Positions 1-7,990 of a DNA stretch of 64,000 bases are shown in pieces; positions within the stretch are counted from its first letter, which is position 1, and each line of letters starts with the position of its first letter. The position numbers and the translations under genes were made by a program. The stretch is from NCBI GenBank assembly GCA_043720875.1, contig JAYSRU010000196.1, positions 3,899 through 67,898 of the forward strand. Reading direction: 5' to 3'. The notes beneath the pieces were generated by a model. It did no database searches. It was given only the letters and a program-made list of their open reading frames with translations, and was not told where the DNA came from. The DNA comes from JAYSRU01 sp043720875. Its GTDB lineage: Bacteria > Bacteroidota > Bacteroidia > Flavobacteriales_D > Crocinitomicaceae.

Positions 1-1
1 C

Positions 2-619
2 GAAATCGAGCAAGCTGATATAATAATATTGGCAATCAAGCCTTACCAAGTCGACCAAGTGTTGACAGAAATATTGCCGCGCATTCAAAATAAGATTATT
101 GCTTCGGCAGTAAGCGGTTTGAGCAATGCAGATCTTGAAAATAAAGTCGGTACAACGCATTCTGTTGTGCGTATTATGCCAAATATTGCCGCACAATTTG
201 GAGCTTCGGCTACGTGTATTTCGTTTTCTGAGGCAAGCAAAATTGCTGGTCAAAAATTAGTAGATATTTTTCAATATGTTGGAACTTCAATTGTTATCGA
301 AGAAAGATTGATGGATGGCGCAACAATACTTGGTGCATGTGGAACGGCTTATGCCTTACGTTATATCCGAGCAGCGATGCAAGCAGGAATAGAAATCGGA
401 TTCGATTCAGCAACGGCTTTAGCGATAGCTTCTCAAACCGTGAAAGGCGCAGCAATGATGACGCTTGAAGAGAAAATTCACCCAGAGCAATTGATCGACC
501 GGGTCACAACTCCACAAGGTTGCACTATTGTTGGTTTGAATGAAATGGAACACCAAGGGTTTAGCTCTTCGCTGATAAAAGGCATCAAGACCTCGTACTT
601 AAAAATCTATAAAGATTAA
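2..619 (+). CDS. proC: Pyrroline-5-carboxylate reductase, C-terminal part (cut by window start)
   Basis: NADPH-dependent last step of proline synthesis, reducing pyrroline-5-carboxylate to proline in the cytoplasm. The reading frame is open to the left edge, so the gene starts outside the window; about 205 residues are visible of a family length near 270, and the N-terminal GxGxxG dinucleotide site is missing. The visible part begins with the typical ADIIILAIKPYQV strand and continues through MPNIAAQFG and the ACGTAYALRYI segment, which corresponds to the family's substrate-binding helix. The TTG at 29 is an internal codon, not a start. It ends alone on its strand, 87 bp before the next gene. 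Confidence 0.9.
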   Translation, partial: EIEQADIIILAIKPYQVDQVLTEILPRIQNKIIASAVSGLSNADLENKVGTTHSVVRIMPNIAAQFGASATCISFSEASKIAGQKLVDIFQYVGTSIVIEERLMDGATILGACGTAYALRYIRAAMQAGIEIGFDSATALAIASQTVKGAAMMTLEEKIHPEQLIDRVTTPQGCTIVGLNEMEHQGFSSSLIKGIKTSYLKIYKD

Positions 620-706
620 GTGCATTTCAAGGTTATTAACTTTTGACACCTAATTTGTAATGTAATTGCCAGATTTTGGTGATGTTATTCTTCGTTTATT
701 TGCACT

Positions 707-1600
707 GTGAAAATTTTAGCTTTTTTTATTTTTGGAATTCAATTCCCCATTTTTAGTCAAATGCTTGATAATTCTAAAGGCGAAGCTTTTGGAGATTTGC
801 CATTTTTCAATCAAGATTTTATCCGAAGAAATAAAATTAAGCAAATCATAGGCGCTCATTCTGCAAAACGTCAAGGAGAATTAATTAATGATACTGATCT
901 TAAATCGGTCTATGAATTTGATTCTTTAGGTCGTTTGATTCACCGTTATGAAACCGTTTTTGACAAGAAAGAATTCGACACCTTGCTAACCGCATATATT
1001 TACGATAGTTCAGGTGCAATAACCTCAATCCGCACGGTGGGTAATGGCGGCACGTCTTCGCTTCGTTACGTGAGAGATTCGTCGCACCGAGTTTCAGAAA
1101 AATCATTTGTTAAGGAAATAGATACTTCTGGAAGTATTTTAGATAACGAACCAGAATTAATTACAATAATCAACAGTGAGTTTATGAAGTACGATTCAGT
1201 TCCCTTAGAGCTGCGTTGTAAATACAGCAATAGTTATGGGTTTTCGTACATGGATAAATCGTGGTATTATCACCCTGAAGGTTATTTGTTGCGCGAAGAG
1301 GAACGTTTGCGTATGACTAATGGATTAACGGTTCACAGCTATGCCTATAACGAACGAGGGTATATTTCAAGTGTCAGCACAGACCTCAATGGAGACGGAG
1401 CGCCGGAAAAGCAACTCGCCTTTACCTATGATGAAATGGGCAACTTATTAGAGAAAAAAGTGTATAAAAATAACGACTTTCTGTATGAAGTGCAAATTAT
1501 ATACAACTCAAAAACTGGTTTAATGAGCTCAATATTTACCAGAGATATTAAAACCGGCTTCATATCTATCTATCGTTTTAGTAAATATACGTATTGGTAA
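707..1600 (+). CDS. Secreted protein with YD-repeat-like motifs
   Basis: No specific function recognised. The first 17 residues form a short hydrophobic signal peptide ending in IFSQ, so the protein should cross the inner membrane. The rest has spaced motifs such as YEFDSLGRLIHRY, YAYNERGYISSV and FTYDEMGNLLEK, the pattern of RHS/YD repeats, here only a few degenerate copies in about 300 residues. It is therefore more like a small surface or periplasmic YD-repeat protein than an RHS toxin; no toxin domain is visible. The start is GTG; no ATG lies ahead of the signal peptide. It is probably a single-gene transcript, 34 bp before the TerC gene. Confidence 0.6.
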   Translation: MKILAFFIFGIQFPIFSQMLDNSKGEAFGDLPFFNQDFIRRNKIKQIIGAHSAKRQGELINDTDLKSVYEFDSLGRLIHRYETVFDKKEFDTLLTAYIYDSSGAITSIRTVGNGGTSSLRYVRDSSHRVSEKSFVKEIDTSGSILDNEPELITIINSEFMKYDSVPLELRCKYSNSYGFSYMDKSWYYHPEGYLLREEERLRMTNGLTVHSYAYNERGYISSVSTDLNGDGAPEKQLAFTYDEMGNLLEKKVYKNNDFLYEVQIIYNSKTGLMSSIFTRDIKTGFISIYRFSKYTYW

Positions 1601-1634
1601 TTAAAATGTCATTTAACCTTAAATTAGCTTAAAA

Positions 1635-2456
1635 ATGTTCGATTCACTCTCGGTTTTATGGCAAGATATCCTTGCTCATCCAACTGCTTCCTTAGCAATA
1701 ATTGGTAACTTAATAATTATTGAAAGTTTGTTGTCGGTAGACAATGCAGCTGTACTAGCCACTATGGTGATGGATTTGCCCAAAGAACAGCGTGAAAAGG
1801 CATTAAAGTACGGGATCTGGGGAGCATATTTCTTTAGAGGCTTAGCGATGCTTTTTGCAGCAGTACTCATTAAAATTTGGTGGCTCAAACCCTTGGGGGG
1901 ACTCTATTTATTGTACCTCGTTTACGATTGGTATAAAAGTAAAAAAACCAAAACTACCGAAGACGATACCTTAGATAAAAAAAGCAATTGGTTATACAAA
2001 ATGACGGTCGGTTCATTGGGCACGTTTTGGGCAACCGTTTGTTTGGTAGAAATGATGGACATGGCTTTTTCAATTGACAATGTATTTGCAGCCGTAGCTT
2101 TTTCGCCGAACATTATTTTGGTTTGCATCGGAGTATTTATTGGTATTCTTGCGATGCGTTTTGTCGCGAATTCATTTGTGCGTTTGATGGAAAAATATCC
2201 GTTTTTAGAAACGTGTGCATTTATTGTTATTGCAGTGTTAGGTTCCAAACTACTCTTCTCACTTTTCGGTCACTTCTATCCGTGTGCCGGAATTACTGTT
2301 TTTATGGAAGGAAGCGCAGAGTGTTTGAAGCACAATGGCTTAGCTGTTCAAGCAGGACATGAAATGGTTTGGGGTGATATTTTAACCTCAATCTTTACCG
2401 TTTGCATCTTTGCACTACCGATCTTGTATACTAGAATTGTAAAAGGGAAGAAGTAG
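1635..2456 (+). CDS. TerC family integral membrane protein
   Basis: TerC/Alx-type membrane protein; family members are linked to tellurite resistance and manganese or other metal efflux, but the substrate here cannot be read from sequence. The 273-residue protein has about seven hydrophobic segments and the family signature SLLSVDNAAVLATMV with an acidic residue inside the membrane, followed by the LPKEQREKALKYG loop. A second copy of the signature, MMDMAFSIDNVFAAVAF, lies near residue 140, as expected for the internal repeat of this family. It is convergent with the next gene, whose stop lies 2 bp away, and no terminator is visible between them. Confidence 0.85.
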   Translation: MFDSLSVLWQDILAHPTASLAIIGNLIIIESLLSVDNAAVLATMVMDLPKEQREKALKYGIWGAYFFRGLAMLFAAVLIKIWWLKPLGGLYLLYLVYDWYKSKKTKTTEDDTLDKKSNWLYKMTVGSLGTFWATVCLVEMMDMAFSIDNVFAAVAFSPNIILVCIGVFIGILAMRFVANSFVRLMEKYPFLETCAFIVIAVLGSKLLFSLFGHFYPCAGITVFMEGSAECLKHNGLAVQAGHEMVWGDILTSIFTVCIFALPILYTRIVKGKK

Positions 2457-2457
2457 T

Positions 2458-3321
2458 TTAATAGGCTAATAATTCATAGTATTTAGACATCCCAATCTTA
2501 CGCCTGTTCTTATGAATTCTTGATTCCGATAGTTTGGGTACAAAGCTAAATTGAAAATATTTTGGTGCTTTGTCTTGGTCAATCATACAGCGGTCATACC
2601 AATATGCGTAAGCGTAGGGAGATATGAACCCTTGATCTATTTGTGCAAAAAGCCGCTTGTTATTTAGTTCGAAAAATGTTTTATTTGTTGCATGCCATAA
2701 CATTAATTCACTTGCAGCTTGATGATTGTGGCAAATCGAATCTCCCGGAAAATGGTACTTCTCTATTATTTCGTTTAAGCGAACTTGAGCAATAGAATCA
2801 TGAAAGGCTAATGTTTTATGATTTCGGATGAAAGTCAAAGAATCTGTTCCCGAAAAAAGCAATTCTCGATCCGCCTGATCTATGTCCATTAAGGTATTCA
2901 TTAATTTTATTAGAGAATCACCCGCAACAAATCCTCTGTGCCAATCTTCTGTGTCATTTCCTTCATTTAAGCGTAGGTTTTGTGCATCAGAAAAGCCTAA
3001 TAATTTTGTTGTTTCGGAATATCTGTAACACCGAAATGACATATCAATAAACGTTGTTCTCCATGCTTGACGTAATACCTCAACGGCTTCATCTTTTCTG
3101 TTGGTTTGTGACAAACTGATCGCCTTGTGGTATAATTCTTCCCCTTTCAACGGGTAATTCTCCCCAATTTTATCAATGGTAACAATATAGTTGTCATATT
3201 TCTTAAGCAAAAAATAGGAGTACGCTTTTTCACATTCGTTTTTATATTTAATGATGTTTTGAGCATTGGTCGTCGTCGATAATAGCATTAACGCACAGCA
3301 TATTATTGTTTTCATAAGCAT
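2458..3321 (-). CDS. Secreted DUF6624-like protein
   Basis: Function unknown. Chosen start is the ATG at 3321 (another ATG at 3315 is equally possible); both precede a signal peptide ending in TTTNAQ, and longer starts would run into the upstream OmpA-like gene, whose stop lies 1 bp away. The mature part opens with TPR-like helices (YSYFLLKKYDNYIV, AVEVLRQAW). Its last 120 residues follow the DUF6624 pattern: IIEKYHFPGDS, then a conserved His in LMLWHATN, then AYAYWYDR. The gene at 50494-51348 is a distant relative with the same signatures. It is probably co-transcribed with the broken OmpA-like gene. Confidence 0.5.
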   Translation of the reverse strand: MLMKTIICCALMLLSTTTNAQNIIKYKNECEKAYSYFLLKKYDNYIVTIDKIGENYPLKGEELYHKAISLSQTNRKDEAVEVLRQAWRTTFIDMSFRCYRYSETTKLLGFSDAQNLRLNEGNDTEDWHRGFVAGDSLIKLMNTLMDIDQADRELLFSGTDSLTFIRNHKTLAFHDSIAQVRLNEIIEKYHFPGDSICHNHQAASELMLWHATNKTFFELNNKRLFAQIDQGFISPYAYAYWYDRCMIDQDKAPKYFQFSFVPKLSESRIHKNRRKIGMSKYYELLAY

Positions 3322-3322
3322 A

Positions 3323-3679
3323 TTATTTTTCTTTAAAGATAACTTCAACACGGCGATTTTTCGCTTGCCCTTGTAGCGTGGTGTCATCTCCAATGGGTTG
3401 GGTATTGCTGTGTCCAAATGTTTCAATACGCTTTGGGTCTATTCCTGAGCTGACCAATTCGTTCTTTACTTTTTCAACCCGTTTCAGTGATAATACTTGA
3501 TCATTTTCACAACACACATGACCGTGTAATTCTATTGAAATGCTGGGAAATGCCTTGAGTTTTTTCGCAAGATCATTAACAATTGGTTTCGATCCGAGCA
3601 CGAACTCATCTGTGCCGCCATGAAAATTGATCATTAACGTGACTTTCGAATTAAGTTTTATTGTATCAAGTCGCATCAC
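3323..3679 (-). CDS. C-terminal OmpA-like domain fragment of the interrupted gene
   Basis: Open part after the internal TAA; possible starts are GTG at 3679 or ATG at 3676. It encodes a nearly complete second OmpA-like domain with the NRRVEVIF signature but has no signal peptide of its own, so if made it would stay in the cytoplasm. That argues against an independent gene and for a broken single gene. Confidence 0.4.
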   Translation of the reverse strand: MMRLDTIKLNSKVTLMINFHGGTDEFVLGSKPIVNDLAKKLKAFPSISIELHGHVCCENDQVLSLKRVEKVKNELVSSGIDPKRIETFGHSNTQPIGDDTTLQGQAKNRRVEVIFKEK

Positions 3680-3784
3680 TAATACATCTACCCTTCGGTT
3701 TAAACTATCGCTTTTTAAACTGCGACTTGCCTCACCAAAACTCTTTGTGCTTTTGATGTTGGTGAATTTTGCTTTTACTAATTT

Positions 3785-4054
3785 TTAAGTAACAAAATCC
3801 AATCGTTTTTGGCTTAAGGTTGAATTGTATTTTAACGATCCTTTCGTGTCTGTATAGGCTTTCACTGTGAGTTCAAACTTGCCCTTTGCGTATTTCTTGA
3901 GCTTGTTTAATGGCGCTTGATAGCTTGTGGAATTAGCGGAATCGCTGAGAAACAGTATGGCAACTGAGTCTACTTGAACGAGCTGGATCAACTCTTGCGA
4001 AAAGGAATAGTTAGCGTTAGAAAGTAGAACGAAAAGAATCAAACGTTTAACCAT
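3785..4054 (-). CDS. N-terminal fragment of the interrupted OmpA-like protein
   Basis: Open part before the internal TAA, 89 residues: signal peptide and the first half of an OmpA-like domain ending in QKRLDFVT. On its own the fold would be incomplete, so it is unlikely to work as a free protein. It is listed because a gene finder would call it separately. Confidence 0.4.
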   Translation of the reverse strand: MVKRLILFVLLSNANYSFSQELIQLVQVDSVAILFLSDSANSTSYQAPLNKLKKYAKGKFELTVKAYTDTKGSLKYNSTLSQKRLDFVT

Positions 4055-4069
4055 AGTTCACTTTATTTG

Positions 4070-4765
4070 TTAATCTAATACATCAATACTATCAGATAAT
4101 TGTGTCGAATTATCAGGAATAATATCTAAAAGTTGTGTTTCTAGCAAGGCATAACGCTTAATTACCAAAATGGTAACAATTGCCGAAATAATTTCTAATG
4201 CATGAGTTCCAATTGTAAAATAAGATTCTTTTATAGTTGTCGTAGATTCTGGAATATCTGATAGAATTATGCTCTCGACGATTGCATAAGCAAGAGGGAT
4301 AATATAGAATAACCACCATATATTGACAATTGAAGTAGAATGCAAGGGTTGGTAGTCTTCAACTTTTTCGATCAGAATTTTGTTAGAAGTCACATATAAT
4401 TCTTTCATGATTTTATATGGACGAACTAGATTCATAAAAGGGATAAACCAAGCTCCGGCAGCCCAACCTTCACCGTATTCAAGGCTTGGGGATAATTGAT
4501 GCAAATTGTTATAAGCCCGCCTAAACCAATAAATGAAAGTTATTATACTTGAAGTCCCAACCAGAACAGATGAAGCCTCTAGAATTCCTTGCCTCAGGTA
4601 ATTTGCTTCAATTTCTGCAGTTGTAAAATTGCCCAGTTGAAATTGTTTCAGAAATTCGAGATGGAAAGCTTCAGAGATAATCATTATGAATTCTAAGCAG
4701 ACTATTATCCCGAGGATAATTATAGCGGTTTTTGCACGTTGTGCATTAGGCTTTAAATAATTCAT
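4070..4765 (-). CDS. DUF4328 domain membrane protein
   Basis: Membrane protein of unknown function. Several hydrophobic segments are visible: one near residue 15, one over SSVLVGTSSIITFIYWF, a pair in the middle and one near the C-terminus. The stretch YWFRRAYNNLHQL followed by YGEGWAAGAWFIPFMNLVRPY is the signature of DUF4328. The ATG at 4765 is preferred over the TTG at 4786 because the longer form would begin inside the stem of the terminator at 4787-4815. It lies 15 bp upstream of the broken OmpA-like gene and could share its transcript. Confidence 0.7.
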   Translation of the reverse strand: MNYLKPNAQRAKTAIIILGIIVCLEFIMIISEAFHLEFLKQFQLGNFTTAEIEANYLRQGILEASSVLVGTSSIITFIYWFRRAYNNLHQLSPSLEYGEGWAAGAWFIPFMNLVRPYKIMKELYVTSNKILIEKVEDYQPLHSTSIVNIWWLFYIIPLAYAIVESIILSDIPESTTTIKESYFTIGTHALEIISAIVTILVIKRYALLETQLLDIIPDNSTQLSDSIDVLD

Positions 4766-4786
4766 CTGTTTTATTAATTTCCACAA

Positions 4787-4815
4787 AAAAACCTCTCAAG
4801 TTGTGAGAGGTTTTT
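4787..4815 (-). terminator. Intrinsic terminator after the E2 gene
   Basis: A perfect 12-bp inverted repeat (AAAAACCTCTCA and its complement) around a 5-nt loop, with T runs on both strands. It sits 18 bp beyond the stop of the E2 gene and just upstream of the DUF4328 gene, so it should end pdhA-pdhC transcription. The symmetry would let it work in both directions. Confidence 0.9.
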
Positions 4816-4833
4816 AGCTTATTGTTTTAATAC

Positions 4834-6081
4834 TTATACAAGCAGAGTTACTGGGTTTTCCATGTACGCTTTAAACGTATTCAAAAATGAAGCGCCAGAC
4901 GCACCATCTACAACCCTATGGTCACAACTTAATGTGACTTTCATAATGTTTCCTGGAACAACTGCACCGTTCTTAACTACGGGCACATTTTGAATACCAC
5001 CAACAGCTAAAATACAGCTGTCTGGAGTGTTAATTATTGCAGTAAATTCATCTATACCAAACATACCTAGGTTAGAAATTGTAAATGTATTTCCCTCCCA
5101 ATCAGCTGGTTGTAATTTTTTATCTTTGGCTTTCTGTGCATACTCACGTACTTCACTTCCAATTTGTGCTAAACCTTTTGTATCTGCAAAACGAACAACA
5201 GGAACCAACAAACCATCAGGAACGGCAACCGCTACTCCAATATGTACGTGTTCATTTGTTCTAATAAAGTCACCTCTCCATGAAGAGTTTACAGTTGGGT
5301 GCTTGCGCAACGCCATCGCAACTGACTTAACTACCATGTCGTTGAAAGAAATTTTCACTCCTGGTGTATCGTTCATCATTTTACGAGCAGCCATTGCATT
5401 CTCCATATCAATAGATACGGTCAAATAGAAATGAGGTGCAGTAAATTTAGATTCAGCCAAACGTCGTGCAATTGTTTTACGCATTTGTGAAACGCTCTCA
5501 TCTGCAAATGATTCAACACCCGTACTTACAGCATAACGAACTGGAGCAGCACTTCCTGTGTAAGGCACATAATGTTCAACGTCACGTTTTACAATTCTTC
5601 CAGCTTCACCCGTTCCACCAACAGCAGCAATATCGATCCCTTTTTCTTCGGCCATTTTTTTAGCTAAAGGAGATGCAATTACGCGATTTCCGTTGGTATT
5701 GTTCGGTAAAACTTGAGCAACAGGTGCTGCAACTTTAGTTTCAGCAATTGGCGCTGGAGTTGGTGTAGTAACTTGTGGTGTTGCCTCAGCTTTAGGGGCT
5801 TCCTTCGGAGCGCCTCCTGCAATCAAAGCTGTAACGTCTTCACCTTTTGCACCAATAATGGCTAAAATTTCGTTAACCGGAGCTGCACTTCCTTTTTCAA
5901 CACCAATGTATAGTAATACGCCGTCGTAAAAAGATTCAAACTCCATCGTTGCTTTATCGGTTTCAATCTCAGCGATTAATTCACCCGATTTTACCGAATC
6001 ACCTACTTTTTTGTGCCATTCTGCTACAACACCTTCAAGCATTGTATCACTTAATTTGGGCATTAATATTACTTCAGCCAT
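4834..6081 (-). CDS. pdhC: Pyruvate dehydrogenase E2, dihydrolipoamide acetyltransferase
   Basis: Core acetyltransferase of the pyruvate dehydrogenase complex, moving the acetyl group from lipoamide to CoA. It has a single lipoyl domain with the lipoylated lysine at residue 43 in IETDKATMEFE, an Ala/Pro-rich linker (about residues 95-125), a peripheral-subunit-binding domain (ASPLAKKMAEEKGIDI to GRIVKRDV) and the catalytic domain ending in SCDHRVVDGASG, with His388 and Asp392 at the active site. At 415 residues it is the short, one-lipoyl form. It lies 19 bp after the E1-alpha gene in the same operon; E1-beta and E3 are not here. A 2-oxoglutarate or branched-chain E2 is less likely given the pyruvate-type E1-alpha partner. 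Confidence 0.9.
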   Translation of the reverse strand: MAEVILMPKLSDTMLEGVVAEWHKKVGDSVKSGELIAEIETDKATMEFESFYDGVLLYIGVEKGSAAPVNEILAIIGAKGEDVTALIAGGAPKEAPKAEATPQVTTPTPAPIAETKVAAPVAQVLPNNTNGNRVIASPLAKKMAEEKGIDIAAVGGTGEAGRIVKRDVEHYVPYTGSAAPVRYAVSTGVESFADESVSQMRKTIARRLAESKFTAPHFYLTVSIDMENAMAARKMMNDTPGVKISFNDMVVKSVAMALRKHPTVNSSWRGDFIRTNEHVHIGVAVAVPDGLLVPVVRFADTKGLAQIGSEVREYAQKAKDKKLQPADWEGNTFTISNLGMFGIDEFTAIINTPDSCILAVGGIQNVPVVKNGAVVPGNIMKVTLSCDHRVVDGASGASFLNTFKAYMENPVTLLV

Positions 6082-6100
6082 TGTTGTTTATTTTCTTATT

Positions 6101-7153
6101 TTAATATTCTTTGATGAAAGGATAGTTTGGTTCAGCATACACATCTTCGTAGAGTTCGTGTGCTTCAGGATATGGAGAGTTTTCTGCAAACTCTTCAGAT
6201 TCTTTTACCTCTTTTTTAACCCAATCATTGATTGCTTCTATTTCTTTAGCCGACAACCATTTATTATCTTGAATTACTTTAAGACAATGGTCAATTGGAT
6301 CGTTTTCCATCCATTCAGCAACTTCTTCCTTACTTCTGTATTTTTGCGGATCAGACATTGAATGTCCTTTGTATCTGTATGTTCTGATGTCTAACAACGT
6401 TGGTCCATCTCCTCTACGTGCTCTTTCAGCAGCATTGAAAATTGCATCGTGCACAGCTTCTGGCGACATTCCATCTACAGAAAGTGAAGGCATTTCGTAA
6501 CTCAAACCAATTTTAGAAAGATCTGTAACGTTGGTTGTTCTTTCTACCGACGTTCCCATTGCGTAATTATTATTTTCAATAATGTAAACAACGGGTAACT
6601 TCCATAGCATAGCTAAATTGAATGTTTCGTGAAGTGCACCTTGACGCACCGCTCCATCACCCATTGATACAAAAGCAACATTATCTGTACCTGCATATTT
6701 TTCAGCAAAAGCAACACCCGTTCCCATTGGAATTTGAGCTCCAACGATACCGTGACCGCCCATGAAATTTCTTTCTTTATCAAAAAAGTGCATTGAACCA
6801 CCTTTTCCTTTAGAGCAACCAGTAGTACGCCCATAAAGTTCAGCCATTAACACACGCGGATCAGTACCTAATCCGAGTGGATGAGCATGATTTCTGTACG
6901 CTGTCATGTGAGAATCGGTCGGTCTTGAACCAGATACGGTTCCAGCAACTATTGCTTCTTGTCCAATGTAAAGGTGACAGAAACCACCAAATTTTTGTTG
7001 AATATAAAGTTGTCCAACTTTTTCCTCAAACCTACGGATGAGTAACATGTCGGTATACCACTTAACATATTGTTCTTTAGAAAACTTTGTAGCAGAGGTA
7101 TTTGCACTCTTTTTAGTTTCCTTTTTCGGTTTTGTAGCTTCTTTGGTCGCCAT
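6101..7153 (-). CDS. pdhA: Pyruvate dehydrogenase E1 component, alpha subunit
   Basis: Thiamine-diphosphate-dependent decarboxylation of pyruvate, as an alpha2beta2 E1 with a beta subunit encoded elsewhere. The thiamine-diphosphate motif is SMGDGAVRQGALHETFNLA to NNNYAMGTS; the phospho-loop region TYRYKGHSMSDPQKYR is that of E1-alpha proteins. The ATG at 7153 is chosen over the TTG at 7177 because a perfect -7 box (TACATTTG, 7182-7175) overlaps that TTG, so the RNA would begin downstream of it. The N-terminus is rich in Lys, Ala and Thr. It is the first gene of the pdhA-pdhC operon. Confidence 0.9.
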   Translation of the reverse strand: MATKEATKPKKETKKSANTSATKFSKEQYVKWYTDMLLIRRFEEKVGQLYIQQKFGGFCHLYIGQEAIVAGTVSGSRPTDSHMTAYRNHAHPLGLGTDPRVLMAELYGRTTGCSKGKGGSMHFFDKERNFMGGHGIVGAQIPMGTGVAFAEKYAGTDNVAFVSMGDGAVRQGALHETFNLAMLWKLPVVYIIENNNYAMGTSVERTTNVTDLSKIGLSYEMPSLSVDGMSPEAVHDAIFNAAERARRGDGPTLLDIRTYRYKGHSMSDPQKYRSKEEVAEWMENDPIDHCLKVIQDNKWLSAKEIEAINDWVKKEVKESEEFAENSPYPEAHELYEDVYAEPNYPFIKEY

Positions 7154-7174
7154 TCGTTTTTCGATTTTGAGAGA

Positions 7175-7182
7175 CAAATGTA
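7175..7182 (-). promoter_or_regulatory. -7 box of the pdhA promoter
   Basis: Exact TAnnTTTG match (TACATTTG) of the Bacteroidota housekeeping -7 element on the minus strand, about 22 bp before the chosen pdhA start. I see no clear -33 TTG at the usual distance. It overlaps the alternative TTG start and so favours the ATG at 7153. Confidence 0.5.
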
Positions 7183-7276
7183 ACGTTTTTGTTTAAGACT
7201 GTAATGAAACTCAGATTTAAAATCATTTCTTATTTTCGCCAATGGGTATTACCTTTCCCAAATAGTTTGGCTTCGG

Positions 7277-7873
7277 TTAAAATAGTGCATCTTTCACGGC
7301 TAAAACTCGGGCAAAATATTCCCGAATTTTTGTTTTAAATCCATAGGATTTTGTAACATCTTTTGCGTTAAATCCAACAGCACTTAAACCTAGATTTTTT
7401 GCAAGATATATTGCCCGTTCGTTATGAAATTTTTGAGAAATGATGGTAATAGAATCACACTGAAAAACGTACTTTGCTCTGGCGACTGATTCATACGTAC
7501 TGAATCCAGCATAATCTAGCACAATATTGGTTTCTGGAATCCCAACTTCGATTAACGCATTCTTCATATCTGCTGGTTCGTTGTAGTCTGAAGTGCCATT
7601 ATCGCCGCTCACCAAAATGTATTTTATTTTTTGGGCATTGAATAGTTGAGCAGCTGCATCTATTCTGTTATAAAAGTATTGATTTTTTTGACCACCACGG
7701 CCTGTTTTACTTGTACCCAGGAGCAATCCGACTTTATTTCGTGGAACAGCATTTAGACTTGAAAAATTATAATTTTTCGCGGTGGAAATTATACTGTAAT
7801 TGGAGTAGATTAAGGCAAAAAGTGAAAAAATGAGCGTCCCTAGCAAAAAGCGCTTAATGAGTTTGTATTTCAT
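7277..7873 (-). CDS. SanA/YdcF-type (DUF218) membrane-anchored protein
   Basis: Member of the ElyC/SanA/YdcF (DUF218) family; E. coli SanA affects envelope permeability to vancomycin, but the biochemical activity is unknown. One N-terminal membrane anchor (about residues 8-28) is followed by the DUF218 domain: VGLLLGTSKTG, ILVSGDNGTSDYNEPADM and ITIISQKFHNERAIYLA are the conserved strand ends. At 198 residues it has SanA-like length. It lies upstream of pdhA on the same strand, but pdhA has its own -7 box, so the two are probably separate transcripts. Confidence 0.8.
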   Translation of the reverse strand: MKYKLIKRFLLGTLIFSLFALIYSNYSIISTAKNYNFSSLNAVPRNKVGLLLGTSKTGRGGQKNQYFYNRIDAAAQLFNAQKIKYILVSGDNGTSDYNEPADMKNALIEVGIPETNIVLDYAGFSTYESVARAKYVFQCDSITIISQKFHNERAIYLAKNLGLSAVGFNAKDVTKSYGFKTKIREYFARVLAVKDALF

Positions 7874-7934
7874 GTGGTGATAAATCTAAAAGACAAGTAT
7901 AGCCCAATTAGCTTACTTATTCTTAAAAATATTC

Positions 7935-7964
7935 AAAAAAAAAAGGACCTCAAACTAAGCCCTT
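7935..7964 (-). terminator. Intrinsic terminator after the acyl-CoA dehydrogenase gene
   Basis: On the minus strand a stem of about 8 bp (AAGGGCTT paired with GGGTCCTT-like bases, with two G-T pairs) is followed by a run of ten T. It starts 26 bp after the stop of the acyl-CoA dehydrogenase gene. Confidence 0.65.
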
Positions 7965-7990
7965 GTTTTCAATAGTTTCTACAGGTTCGT

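Larger units (their letters stand above)
3323..4054 (-). pseudogene. Tandem OmpA-like protein interrupted by one in-frame TAA
   Basis: Read as one frame, 4054 to 3323 gives 244 codons with a single internal stop, TAA, at 3787-3785. Before it lie a signal peptide (ends YSFSQ) and the first half of an OmpA C-terminal domain (VKAYTDTKGS, then NSTLSQKRLDFVT). After it, in the same frame, 35 codons complete that domain with its usual close (SDSLNRRVDVLV), followed at once by a second OmpA-like domain (IELHGHVC, LSLKRVEKVKNEL, QAKNRRVEVIF). OmpA-like domains bind peptidoglycan, so the intact protein would be periplasmic or cell-envelope bound. One base change (GAA, CAA or AAA to TAA) would explain the break. 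A sequencing error or read-through cannot be excluded. Confidence 0.75.
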
